Part shown: positions 1-5,749 of the stretch, in pieces
Layout: the number at the start of each line of letters is the position of its first letter
How positions within the stretch are numbered: position 1 is the first letter of the stretch
Source: Rhodopirellula sp.
GTDB taxonomy: Bacteria; Planctomycetota; Planctomycetia; Pirellulales; Pirellulaceae
DNA length: 5,902 nt
Direction of reading: 5' to 3'
Assembly: GCA_002714565.1 (NCBI GenBank)
Contig: PAXU01000075.1
Span: 41,525-47,426, forward strand
The notes under the pieces: model-generated
Databases searched by the model: none
Told to the model about the DNA's origin: nothing
Seen by the model: the letters and a program-made list of their open reading frames with translations, nothing else
Program-made: the position numbers and the translations under genes

Positions 1-372
1 AAGCTGGATTTGAAGGCCGGTATCTGGCATCACGTAGCAGGTAGCGGAAAGAAAGGATTCAGCGGTGACGGTGGTGATCCGCTCAAAGCGACATTCAACG
101 GCCCCAAAGGCATCGCCGTAGGCCCCAAAGGAAATATATTTGTTGTGGACACAGAGAATCAGGCTATTCGAAAGATTGACCTGAAGAACAATGTCATCAC
201 TACGATTGCCGGACAGGGTCCTGAGCACCGCGGTGGTGCCGGGGATGGTGGACCTGCCACCCAATCGGAAATGGATCGTCCACATGGGATTTGTATTGAT
301 GCCTATGGTGGCGTATATATTGGAGATACGCTGAATCATCGCGTGCGGCGTGTTCGAGCAAAAAAACGATAA
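1..372 (+). CDS. NHL-repeat beta-propeller protein, C-terminal part (5' end outside window)
   Basis: The reading frame is open from base 1, so this is the C-terminal 123 residues of a longer protein; the internal TTG at base 10 is not a real start. Two NHL-type blades are visible. One runs from about residue 34 (GPKGIAVGPKGNIFVVDTEN, then AIRKIDL, then ITTIAG). The other starts near residue 88 (RPHGICIDAYGGVYIGDTLN, then HRVRRV). The tail of an earlier blade (KLDLKAGIWHHVAG) opens the window. Between blades lie the typical GDGG loops (FSGDGGDPLKA and GAGDGGPATQSEM). NHL propellers usually mediate binding, and in planctomycetes they are commonly exported; a signal peptide would lie upstream and cannot be checked. 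The protein ends right after the last blade, in a basic AKKR tail. The next gene starts 45 bases downstream on the same strand. No enzymatic residues can be assigned, so the role is unknown. Confidence 0.85.
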   Translation, partial: KLDLKAGIWHHVAGSGKKGFSGDGGDPLKATFNGPKGIAVGPKGNIFVVDTENQAIRKIDLKNNVITTIAGQGPEHRGGAGDGGPATQSEMDRPHGICIDAYGGVYIGDTLNHRVRRVRAKKR

Positions 373-403
373 CACTTGTGTGGTTCTACTGAATCAATGA
401 ACT

Positions 404-407
404 GGAG
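404..407 (+). promoter_or_regulatory. Ribosome binding site (GGAG) deciding the start of the oxidoreductase gene
   Basis: GGAG lies 10 bases before the ATG at 418. It supports that start over the in-frame TTG at 376 and ATG at 397, which have no purine-rich site at a good distance. The ATG at 418 also puts the twin arginines at residues 3-4, as expected for an exported protein. Confidence 0.6.
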
Positions 408-417
408 ATATAGAGAT

Positions 418-1449
418 ATGAATCGCAGACAACTTTTTACCTCAGCAATTAGCACGGCAGTATTGGTTGCTAGTTTTTGCAGCTTACCGATGCTGGCTCA
501 GGCAGAAGATACAAAATCTTTTCGTGTCGGCATGATCGGTCTCGATACATCGCATTCGATCGCTTTTACCAAACTGCTAAACGATGAGGATGCTCCAGCA
601 GAGTTGAGTAACTGCAAAGTTACCGTCGCTTACCCATGGGGTAGTCGTGATATCGAATCCAGTACCAGTCGAATTCCTGCATATACCGAGCAGGTAAAAG
701 AAATGGGTGTGCGGGTTGTCGATTCAATTGATGAATTACTCAAGGAAGTGGATGTTGTATTACTTGAGACTAACGATGGTCGACCACACCTTGAACAGGC
801 GTTGCAAGTCATCAAGGCTGGCAAACCACTTTTTATAGATAAGCCCGTGGCGGGGTCCTTAGCTGATGCCGTTGCAATTTATAAAGCGGCTGCTGATAAC
901 AATGTCCCAGTATTTTCGTCATCCTCGCTTCGTTATTCCAAAGGTGCACAGGAAGTACGTGGCGGTTCAATTGGCAAAGTACATGCGTGTTTCAGTTACA
1001 GTCCGTGTCATCTGGAAAAGACACATCCAGACTTGTTCTGGTACGGAATCCATGGCGTGGAAGCGTTGTTTACAGCATTGGGCGCTGGTTGTGAATCTGT
1101 CGTGCGCAGCAGTACGGAAGACTCTGAAATCGTGACAGGGACGTGGACTGATGGGAGAGTAGGGACATTTCAAGGTATCCGAAACTACAAAGGTGGCTAT
1201 GGCGGCACCGTGTTTGGTGAAAAAGGTACTGTTGAACTTGGCCCGTACCAAGGCTATGGCCCGCTGGTTGTCGATATCGTGAAATTCTTTAGAAGTGGTA
1301 AAACTCCGGTTGCAGCTGAAGAGACTCTTCAGATCTACGCATTCATGGAAGCTGCAGATGAAAGCAAACGACAGGGTGGAGTGCCAGTGAAAATTGCCGA
1401 TGTAATGAATAAGGCAACCAAACAAGCTGAAGCCAAACTGAAAAACTAG
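418..1449 (+). CDS. Exported Gfo/Idh/MocA-family oxidoreductase (probable Tat substrate)
   Basis: Predicted NAD(P)-dependent dehydrogenase or oxidoreductase, probably acting on a sugar or cyclitol, 343 residues. The leader MNRRQLFTSAISTAVLVASF has twin arginines at 3-4, a hydrophobic core and an AQA|ED cleavage site after residue 29. This suggests Tat export of the folded, cofactor-loaded enzyme, as known for glucose-fructose oxidoreductase. The Rossmann domain starts at FRVGMIGLDTSHS (residues 35-47). The family's EKP motif appears as FIDKPVAG with the presumed catalytic Lys142. The C-terminal domain carries HPDLFWYGIHGVEALF, with His212 where the family has its active-site histidine. The nucleotide loop is unusual: G38-x-x-G41 followed by DTSHS instead of GxGxxG. 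Start chosen at ATG 418 (GGAG 10 bases upstream, leader begins at once). It is 45 bases after the NHL gene and 24 before the cytochrome gene, probably the same operon. The substrate cannot be predicted; family assignment is firm. Confidence 0.88.
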   Translation: MNRRQLFTSAISTAVLVASFCSLPMLAQAEDTKSFRVGMIGLDTSHSIAFTKLLNDEDAPAELSNCKVTVAYPWGSRDIESSTSRIPAYTEQVKEMGVRVVDSIDELLKEVDVVLLETNDGRPHLEQALQVIKAGKPLFIDKPVAGSLADAVAIYKAAADNNVPVFSSSSLRYSKGAQEVRGGSIGKVHACFSYSPCHLEKTHPDLFWYGIHGVEALFTALGAGCESVVRSSTEDSEIVTGTWTDGRVGTFQGIRNYKGGYGGTVFGEKGTVELGPYQGYGPLVVDIVKFFRSGKTPVAAEETLQIYAFMEAADESKRQGGVPVKIADVMNKATKQAEAKLKN

Positions 1450-1459
1450 ACACTCGTTT

Positions 1460-1465
1460 AAAGGA
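1460..1465 (+). promoter_or_regulatory. Ribosome binding site (AAAGGA) deciding a GTG start for the cytochrome gene
   Basis: AAAGGA ends 8 bases before the GTG at 1474, an ideal distance. The alternative in-frame ATG at 1483 would be 17 bases away, so GTG is the preferred start. The choice changes the protein by only three residues. Confidence 0.6.
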
Positions 1466-1473
1466 CAACCCAA

Positions 1474-3450
1474 GTGGAATGGATGATTATCACAATTCTG
1501 CTTGGGTTGGCTCTATTCCCGGTTTTGGTTGAATCACGTCGTTTGTCAGTGATTCGATCAACGGCGCTCTCCACGATTCTCTTTGTGGGTGGAATAGCGG
1601 GAATCGTAACGATCGCGATTTTCAATATCGACCAACCGGATTCGGGAGAGAGCACTGTCGTAAATCGTCCGACGCGTGTAAAGAAAGACGGTTACGGTCG
1701 TAGCAAGCGATGTCAATCATGTCATCAGTCACAACACCACAGTTGGAGTCACTCGTACCACAGTACGATGACACAAGTTGCAGACGAGGCGGAAATCCTT
1801 GGCAACTTTGACCAAACCCTGCAAATTGGTGAGCAGAGATTCATCCTGTCGCATGACGATGATGGGTATTGGGTCGAGTTAAAGGTACAAGTTGCCAATG
1901 GTTTCTCGCCACTTTACGACAAGTGCAAAGTCGTGATGACGACCGGATCTCATCACTTTCAGCTGTATTGGTATACCTACCCGGCACAAATTCAACCCTT
2001 GGGTCCGAAGAAGATGCTTGGGTTACTTCCGTTCGCGTACAGCATCGAAGAGGAGAAATGGATACCGCGAAGTGCGACATTTCTCGGGCCACGGCATCAT
2101 GTCGGTAACCAAGAAATCAGCAGATGGAACAATACGTGCATTCGCTGTCACACGACACATCCTCGGCCACACGTTGACGGTATCAAGGTCGAGTCGGAAG
2201 CGTCCGACTTTGGGATCTCCTGTGAGGCGTGTCATGGACCGGGTGACGCTCATATCGAACGGTTCAAGAATCCGATCACGCGATACGAAGCCCATTTGGC
2301 TAGTGAGAATACAGTTGATGACATCGTAAATCCGGCAAAAGTGGAAGATCACGGGCGACAGAGTCAGATTTGCGGATTTTGTCATAGCATGGCTTCGCTC
2401 ACAGGGCAGGAACATCACGCACGGTTTCAGAAACATGGAACGGAGTATCGACCGGGAGATGATCTCACGAAGTTTCTCCACCTGATTCGTAAAACCGATG
2501 AGAATCATCCTATCACGCAAGAGATCCTGAAGAGTGACCCAACGTTTTTGGAGCAGGCATTTTGGCCGGACGGAATGGTCAGGGTGACCGGTAGGGAGTA
2601 CACCGATTTGTTGGAATCAGCTTGCCACACACGCGGCAAGCTGACCTGCTTGAGTTGCCATAGTATGCATCACACCGATAATGGCGCTACATCATTGGAA
2701 GTCTGGAAAAACGACCAACTACGGCCCGAGTTAAAAAGCGACATGGCATGTTTGCAATGTCATGAGCAATTCAAAGAAGAATCGCATCTCAAAAGTCATA
2801 CGCATCATTCGGCTACGAGTTCCGGGTCGCGTTGTTACAACTGTCATATGCCGCATACGACATACGGTCTGCTCGGCGCCGTGCGAAGTCACCAGATCAC
2901 GTCACCAGCGATACAGGTAACCATTGAAACTGGCAGGCTCAATGCATGTAATTTGTGCCACTTGGATAAGACTCTTGGCTGGGCAGCTGACTATTTGACG
3001 ACGTGGTATGACCACGGCACTGTAGATATCCCCGAAGAATACGTTGGCGTTTCGGCTGTTGTTAAACAGGTTTTGAGCGGAGATGCAGCGCAACGTGCTA
3101 TCGCGGCCTGGGCCATGGGTTGGTCAAGTGCTCATGAAGCGTCTGGATCCAAATGGATTCCCATGATTCTCAAGGAGTTGCTTAATGATCCCTATGAAGC
3201 TCTTCAGATAATTGCCATCAAGTCGTTTAGGAATATTCCCACAATTGCAAGCGTGTCATTTGACCTTCTGAACGCTAGTGCATCGTTTGAAGAGGTAACC
3301 GTCATTGCCCGCAATATGTGGAATCAAAGTGAAAAAGTACAAGAATCTAACAACGCAATTCTGACAAATCCTGACGGCACTTTTTCAACTGAAGGGCTGA
3401 GGATGCTCATGGAGCAGCGGGATGAACGACGCATTATTCTTGCTGAGTGA
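1474..3450 (+). CDS. Membrane-anchored octaheme c-type cytochrome with C-terminal HEAT-like region
   Basis: Predicted electron-transfer or redox protein, 658 residues, with exactly eight CxxCH heme c motifs at Cys80, 222, 250, 300, 392, 426, 454 and 492. Two hydrophobic helices (about residues 4-19 and 31-50) flank a short basic loop (ESRRLSVIRS). By the positive-inside rule this loop is cytoplasmic, leaving the heme domain outside, where heme c is attached. Residues 85-221 between hemes 1 and 2 form a long insert with SHHFQLYWY and RWNNTCIRCHTTH. Those patterns are familiar from cytochrome c554-type multiheme proteins of planctomycetes and acidobacteria. Many extra histidines (for example HTHHS before heme 7) could be distal ligands. 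From about residue 497 the protein is heme-free and helical, with HEAT-like pairs (AAQRAIAAWAMGW; MILKELLNDPYEALQIIAIK) and a final RDERRIILAE. All motifs are CxxCH, with no CxxCK, so it is not a TvNiR-type octaheme nitrite reductase. Physiological substrate or partner is unknown. Start is GTG with AAAGGA upstream. Confidence 0.88.
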   Translation: MEWMIITILLGLALFPVLVESRRLSVIRSTALSTILFVGGIAGIVTIAIFNIDQPDSGESTVVNRPTRVKKDGYGRSKRCQSCHQSQHHSWSHSYHSTMTQVADEAEILGNFDQTLQIGEQRFILSHDDDGYWVELKVQVANGFSPLYDKCKVVMTTGSHHFQLYWYTYPAQIQPLGPKKMLGLLPFAYSIEEEKWIPRSATFLGPRHHVGNQEISRWNNTCIRCHTTHPRPHVDGIKVESEASDFGISCEACHGPGDAHIERFKNPITRYEAHLASENTVDDIVNPAKVEDHGRQSQICGFCHSMASLTGQEHHARFQKHGTEYRPGDDLTKFLHLIRKTDENHPITQEILKSDPTFLEQAFWPDGMVRVTGREYTDLLESACHTRGKLTCLSCHSMHHTDNGATSLEVWKNDQLRPELKSDMACLQCHEQFKEESHLKSHTHHSATSSGSRCYNCHMPHTTYGLLGAVRSHQITSPAIQVTIETGRLNACNLCHLDKTLGWAADYLTTWYDHGTVDIPEEYVGVSAVVKQVLSGDAAQRAIAAWAMGWSSAHEASGSKWIPMILKELLNDPYEALQIIAIKSFRNIPTIASVSFDLLNASASFEEVTVIARNMWNQSEKVQESNNAILTNPDGTFSTEGLRMLMEQRDERRIILAE

Positions 3451-3500
3451 CTATAGAGAGTTCCACGAAGGCACGTTAGACGGAGACGATTGGAAATACA

Positions 3501-3929
3501 ATGAGTGAATTAAATCCGAATTCGGTTTGTCGTCGGCACATGGTATTTGGCTGGTGGTCTCTGGCGGTATTCATGTCTCTTGGTGTTGTTCTGGAGTGCT
3601 TACATGCACTCGAAGTCTCGGAGTATTTAGCTAACGAAACGCGGAGGATGATGTGGCGGCTTGCACATGCTCACGGTACACTGCTCGGCCTGCTGAACAT
3701 TGCGTTTGCATTGAGTGCAGATAGGGTTCAACAAGGAAGATTGAAGCTGGCATCACGGTTGCTTCTGGTCGGCACGGTGCTGCTGCCAGGCGGATTCTTT
3801 GCCGGCGGAGTTACGACATACGATAGTGACCCGGGGCCCGGTGTTTGGTTGGTACCTGTCGGAGCGATTGCGGCATTATCAGCGGTCGTGATTACGGCAT
3901 TTGTGACAGGCAAAAACTCAAGTGATTGA
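3501..3929 (+). CDS. Four-helix integral membrane protein of unknown function, HxHG motif
   Basis: 142 residues with four predicted transmembrane segments at about 14-34, 54-72, 83-103 and 114-135. The second helix begins with RLAHAHGTLLGLLNIAFAL, placing His56 and His58 at the membrane face. Paired histidines like these can bind heme or metal, and HAHxxxxG-type motifs occur in several respiratory-type membrane families. The layout also recalls small four-helix proteins of the hydroxylaminobenzene mutase type (HLxGxxN-like), but the match is too weak to name it. A conserved-looking loop YDSDPGPGVWLV lies between helices 3 and 4. The start is ATG with a weak GGA 6 bases upstream and a GGAGA farther away. 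It follows the octaheme cytochrome by 50 bases on the same strand, so a membrane partner for that cytochrome is a reasonable but unproven guess. Its last 12 bases overlap the 3' end of the convergent mtnA. Confidence 0.75.
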   Translation: MSELNPNSVCRRHMVFGWWSLAVFMSLGVVLECLHALEVSEYLANETRRMMWRLAHAHGTLLGLLNIAFALSADRVQQGRLKLASRLLLVGTVLLPGGFFAGGVTTYDSDPGPGVWLVPVGAIAALSAVVITAFVTGKNSSD

Positions 3930-4985
3930 TGGATCGGCAATCAAATCCTGAATGGTCGCTTGTGTTACAGGAGCGATTACGCCACGTTCTGTGACAATCG
4001 CAGTGATTAGTTCTGCTGGAGTTACATCAAACGCCGGATTGTAGACGCTCACATCATCGGGAGCAGTTTGACGGCCCATTCCATTGGTAATTTCCACTGG
4101 ATCACGTTGTTCGATCGGAATCTCGTTACCCGATTCTAATGCGAGATCAAATGTATTAGATGGAGCGGCAACGTAGAACGGAATGTCGTGATGGCGTGCA
4201 AGTACAGCCAGCCCATACGTTCCGATCTTATTGGCTGTGTCGCCGTTTGACGCGATTCTATCAGCGCCAGTGATAACAGCCTGAACAAACCCCTGACTCA
4301 TTACATGAGCGGCCATGTTGTCACAGATGAGCTTTGTCGGTACACCGTGCTGCATGAGTTCCCACGCTGTAAGTCTGGAACCCTGAAGCAACGGCCGTGT
4401 TTCGTCCACATATACCGTAAAATTGCCACCGAGATCGTGGGCGGTGAACAGAATGGACAACGCGGTGCCATATTCGCTAGTAGCAAGCCCACCGGCGTTA
4501 CAGTGCGTAATGACACCCGCGGCCGATTGAATCAGCGGCGCTCCGTTACTTCCGATCGCATGACACATCCGGCGGTCATCGTCATGGATGCGTTTTGCCA
4601 TGGACAGCAAGGCTTTTCGGCACGCTGTAGTATCATCAGCCGTTTGATTCACGGATTCCGTCATCTGGTTTAGCGCCCAGAAAAGATTAACCGCTGTTGG
4701 GCGACTTGTGGCGAGATACTTGGCAGCTTGTTGGACTTTGCTTCGCAGTTCGTCCACGGAAGTCGTCTGTACATCAAGATCGCGTATGGCAACACAGATG
4801 CCGTAAGCTGCAGCGATGCCGATAGCAGGAGCACCACGGACTTTGAGTTGTTTTATTGCCTGCCAAACATCTTCCACAGTCTGGCAAGAGGTGGTCACCA
4901 ATTCGGTGGGTAACCGAGTTTGATCAATTAGATCAAGATGACCGGCCTCATTACCAATCCATGAAAGTGTCTCAGCAGCGGGCAC
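3918..4985 (-). CDS. mtnA: S-methyl-5-thioribose-1-phosphate isomerase
   Basis: Cytoplasmic enzyme of methionine salvage converting 5-methylthioribose-1-phosphate (from methylthioadenosine) to 5-methylthioribulose-1-phosphate. 355 residues, the normal length. Family hallmarks are all present: the N-terminal LDLIDQTRLP, VRGAPAIG (Arg50), SRPTAVN (Arg95), GVITHCNAGGLAT with the catalytic Cys162, DETRPLLQGSRLTAWEL (Gln201), GADRIASNGDTANKIGTYGLA with the catalytic Asp242, and YVAAPSNTFD. Cys162 and Asp242 correspond to Cys160 and Asp240 of the Bacillus subtilis enzyme. The same fold includes eIF2B-related proteins, but the intact active site argues for the true isomerase. The start is GTG: the next methionine is residue 108, and AGGA lies 9 bases upstream inside purE. 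The GTG overlaps the purE stop by one base (TAGTG), so translation is probably coupled. Its 3' end overlaps the convergent membrane-protein gene by 12 bases. Confidence 0.96.
   Translation of the reverse strand: MPAAETLSWIGNEAGHLDLIDQTRLPTELVTTSCQTVEDVWQAIKQLKVRGAPAIGIAAAYGICVAIRDLDVQTTSVDELRSKVQQAAKYLATSRPTAVNLFWALNQMTESVNQTADDTTACRKALLSMAKRIHDDDRRMCHAIGSNGAPLIQSAAGVITHCNAGGLATSEYGTALSILFTAHDLGGNFTVYVDETRPLLQGSRLTAWELMQHGVPTKLICDNMAAHVMSQGFVQAVITGADRIASNGDTANKIGTYGLAVLARHHDIPFYVAAPSNTFDLALESGNEIPIEQRDPVEITNGMGRQTAPDDVSVYNPAFDVTPAELITAIVTERGVIAPVTQATIQDLIADPSIT
3923..3943 (-). terminator. Weak inverted repeat at the convergent gene ends, possible mtnA terminator
   Basis: On the minus strand TGATTG and CAATCA form a 6-base-pair stem with a 9-base loop. 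A run of five T follows, but only after six other bases. The stem is A/T-rich and lies within the end of mtnA and the overlap with the opposing gene. It is the only terminator-like structure I found at this convergence; the T-run offset and weak stem make it doubtful. Confidence 0.2.
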
Positions 4986-5494
4986 TACAGTTGTTCCTGC
5001 AGTGCAGCATTTTTCGCAGCGATCTTATCGACTAGTGCGTTCTTGAACTCAGCAAGTTTTGCACGCAGTCCTTCATCAGCAGTTGCAAGAATCTGTACAG
5101 CGAATAAACCCGAATTGCGAGGTCCGCCCATTCCAACGGCCATGCATGCTACAGGTACATCACCAGGCATTTGAACAACCGATAGCAGGGAATCCATACC
5201 ACCGAGATCAGCGGTTGGAACTGGCAATCCAATGACAGGTAGTGTCGTGTGGGCAGCAACAACACCAGCAAGGTGGGCAGCGCCACCAGCGGCTGCAATG
5301 ATAACCTCAAGTCCGCGGTCGCGAGCGCTCGTTGTATACTCCATCACGACTTCGGGTGTACGGTGTGCACTCATTACGTTTACTTCGTAAGGAACACCGA
5401 ATTCTTCAAGTGCAGCAGCAGCCTTTTTGATTTTTGGCCAGTCACTATCGCTTCCCATCACAATGCCGACGCGTGGTGTAGCTTGATCGTTCAT
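4985..5494 (-). CDS. purE: N5-carboxyaminoimidazole ribonucleotide mutase, class I PurE
   Basis: Cytoplasmic enzyme of de novo purine synthesis that converts N5-CAIR to CAIR; class I enzymes work with PurK, which is not in this window. 169 residues, the usual length for a stand-alone PurE. The hallmarks are VGIVMGSDSDWP (Ser15, Asp18), MSAHRTPE (His44, Arg45; equivalent to His45 and Arg46 of Escherichia coli), AAAGGAAHLAG (residues 67-77) and GGMDSLLSVVQMPGDVPVA. The HLAG in place of the commoner HLPG is a mild variant. The start is ATG with a strong GGAAGG 6 bases upstream (5501-5506). It is the first gene of a two-gene unit with mtnA. A palindrome and a second inverted repeat lie 44-100 bases upstream and could control the pair. 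I found no convincing -35/-10 pair. Confidence 0.96.
   Translation of the reverse strand: MNDQATPRVGIVMGSDSDWPKIKKAAAALEEFGVPYEVNVMSAHRTPEVVMEYTTSARDRGLEVIIAAAGGAAHLAGVVAAHTTLPVIGLPVPTADLGGMDSLLSVVQMPGDVPVACMAVGMGGPRNSGLFAVQILATADEGLRAKLAEFKNALVDKIAAKNAALQEQL
4995..4998 (-). promoter_or_regulatory. Ribosome binding site for mtnA inside the end of purE
   Basis: On the minus strand AGGA lies 9 bases before the mtnA GTG, within the last codons of purE. It supports the GTG start and allows reinitiation by ribosomes that finish purE at the overlapping TAGTG. Confidence 0.6.
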
Positions 5495-5537
5495 GTTTTA
5501 CCTTCCATGTAGTCTTGTGGTGTCGATCTGGCAATTG

Positions 5538-5559
5538 ATTTGGTACCGACCGACCAAAT
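5538..5559. repeat. Inverted repeat ATTTGGT-N8-ACCAAAT upstream of purE
   Basis: Perfect 7-base arms at 5538-5544 and 5553-5559 flank an 8-base spacer that contains a tandem CGAC CGAC. It begins 44 bases before the purE start codon, within the probable 5' leader or promoter region. It could be an operator or a small RNA hairpin; no regulator family can be named. Confidence 0.5.
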
Positions 5560-5575
5560 AAGTTGATTTTGCTTA

Positions 5576-5594
5576 GAACTCCTGTCAGGAGTTC
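5576..5594. promoter_or_regulatory. Perfect 19-base palindrome, candidate operator upstream of purE
   Basis: GAACTCCTG-T-CAGGAGTTC has perfect 9-base arms around a single central base, 82 bases upstream of the purE start. Such a tight dyad suits a homodimeric repressor site. As RNA it could fold with a 7-base-pair stem and a 5-base loop, but no T-run follows on either side, so it is not a standard terminator. The GAAC/GTTC ends recall LexA-type boxes, but the 11-base gap does not fit the known GAAC-N4-GTTC site. Function is inferred from symmetry and position only. Confidence 0.5.
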
Positions 5595-5749
5595 CCTATA
5601 AGATGTCCGAGTCAGCGCATCGAATCAAGCAGGCGCACGCCCGGCATGACTAGATTTTCAAAGGAAATTGGAAAGAATCCATCGCCACGCGTGGATGCGT
5701 CTAGTCCACAACGGTGCCGCATGGCTAAGACTCGATTCTTAAAGGCGGA

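Larger units (their letters stand above)
5495..5749. other. Non-coding stretch upstream of purE
   Basis: 255 bases between the stop of the right-edge gene and the purE start, both on the minus strand. It contains the purE ribosome binding site, a 22-base inverted repeat, a perfect 19-base palindrome and the 10-base palindrome CCACGCGTGG at 5685-5694. A small TAAGA/TCTTA inverted repeat lies at 5726-5741, just after the upstream gene, but has no T-run. The spacing suggests purE has its own promoter here. I could not pick out a convincing promoter or terminator, and no protein-coding region longer than 16 codons stands out. Confidence 0.6.

Noticed and set aside
967..1473. 168-codon open frame on the minus strand opposite the oxidoreductase gene
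   Set aside because: It lies antisense to a well-supported Gfo/Idh/MocA gene, its product has no recognisable domain, and its composition is typical of a shadow frame.
2023..2520. 165-codon open frame on the minus strand inside the cytochrome gene
   Set aside because: The opposite strand encodes three of the CxxCH motifs in frame; this frame has no family features.
1474..3450. Hydroxylamine oxidoreductase or octaheme nitrite reductase
   Set aside because: The heme count is the same, but the heme spacing, the long insert between hemes 1 and 2, the absence of a CxxCK site and the HEAT-like tail do not fit those enzymes.
4305..4673. 122-codon + strand open frame opposite mtnA
   Set aside because: It is antisense to the catalytic core of mtnA and has no plausible domain.
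5576..5594. LexA/SOS box
   Set aside because: GAAC and GTTC are present but separated by 11 bases rather than 4, and purE-mtnA is not a usual SOS target.
5574..5602. + strand promoter with TATAAG as -10 and TAGAAC as -35
   Set aside because: The -35 matches only three of six consensus bases and no + strand gene of credible length follows.
5726..5741. Terminator of the right-edge gene (TAAGA-N6-TCTTA)
   Set aside because: Only five A/T-rich base pairs and no following T-run on the minus strand.
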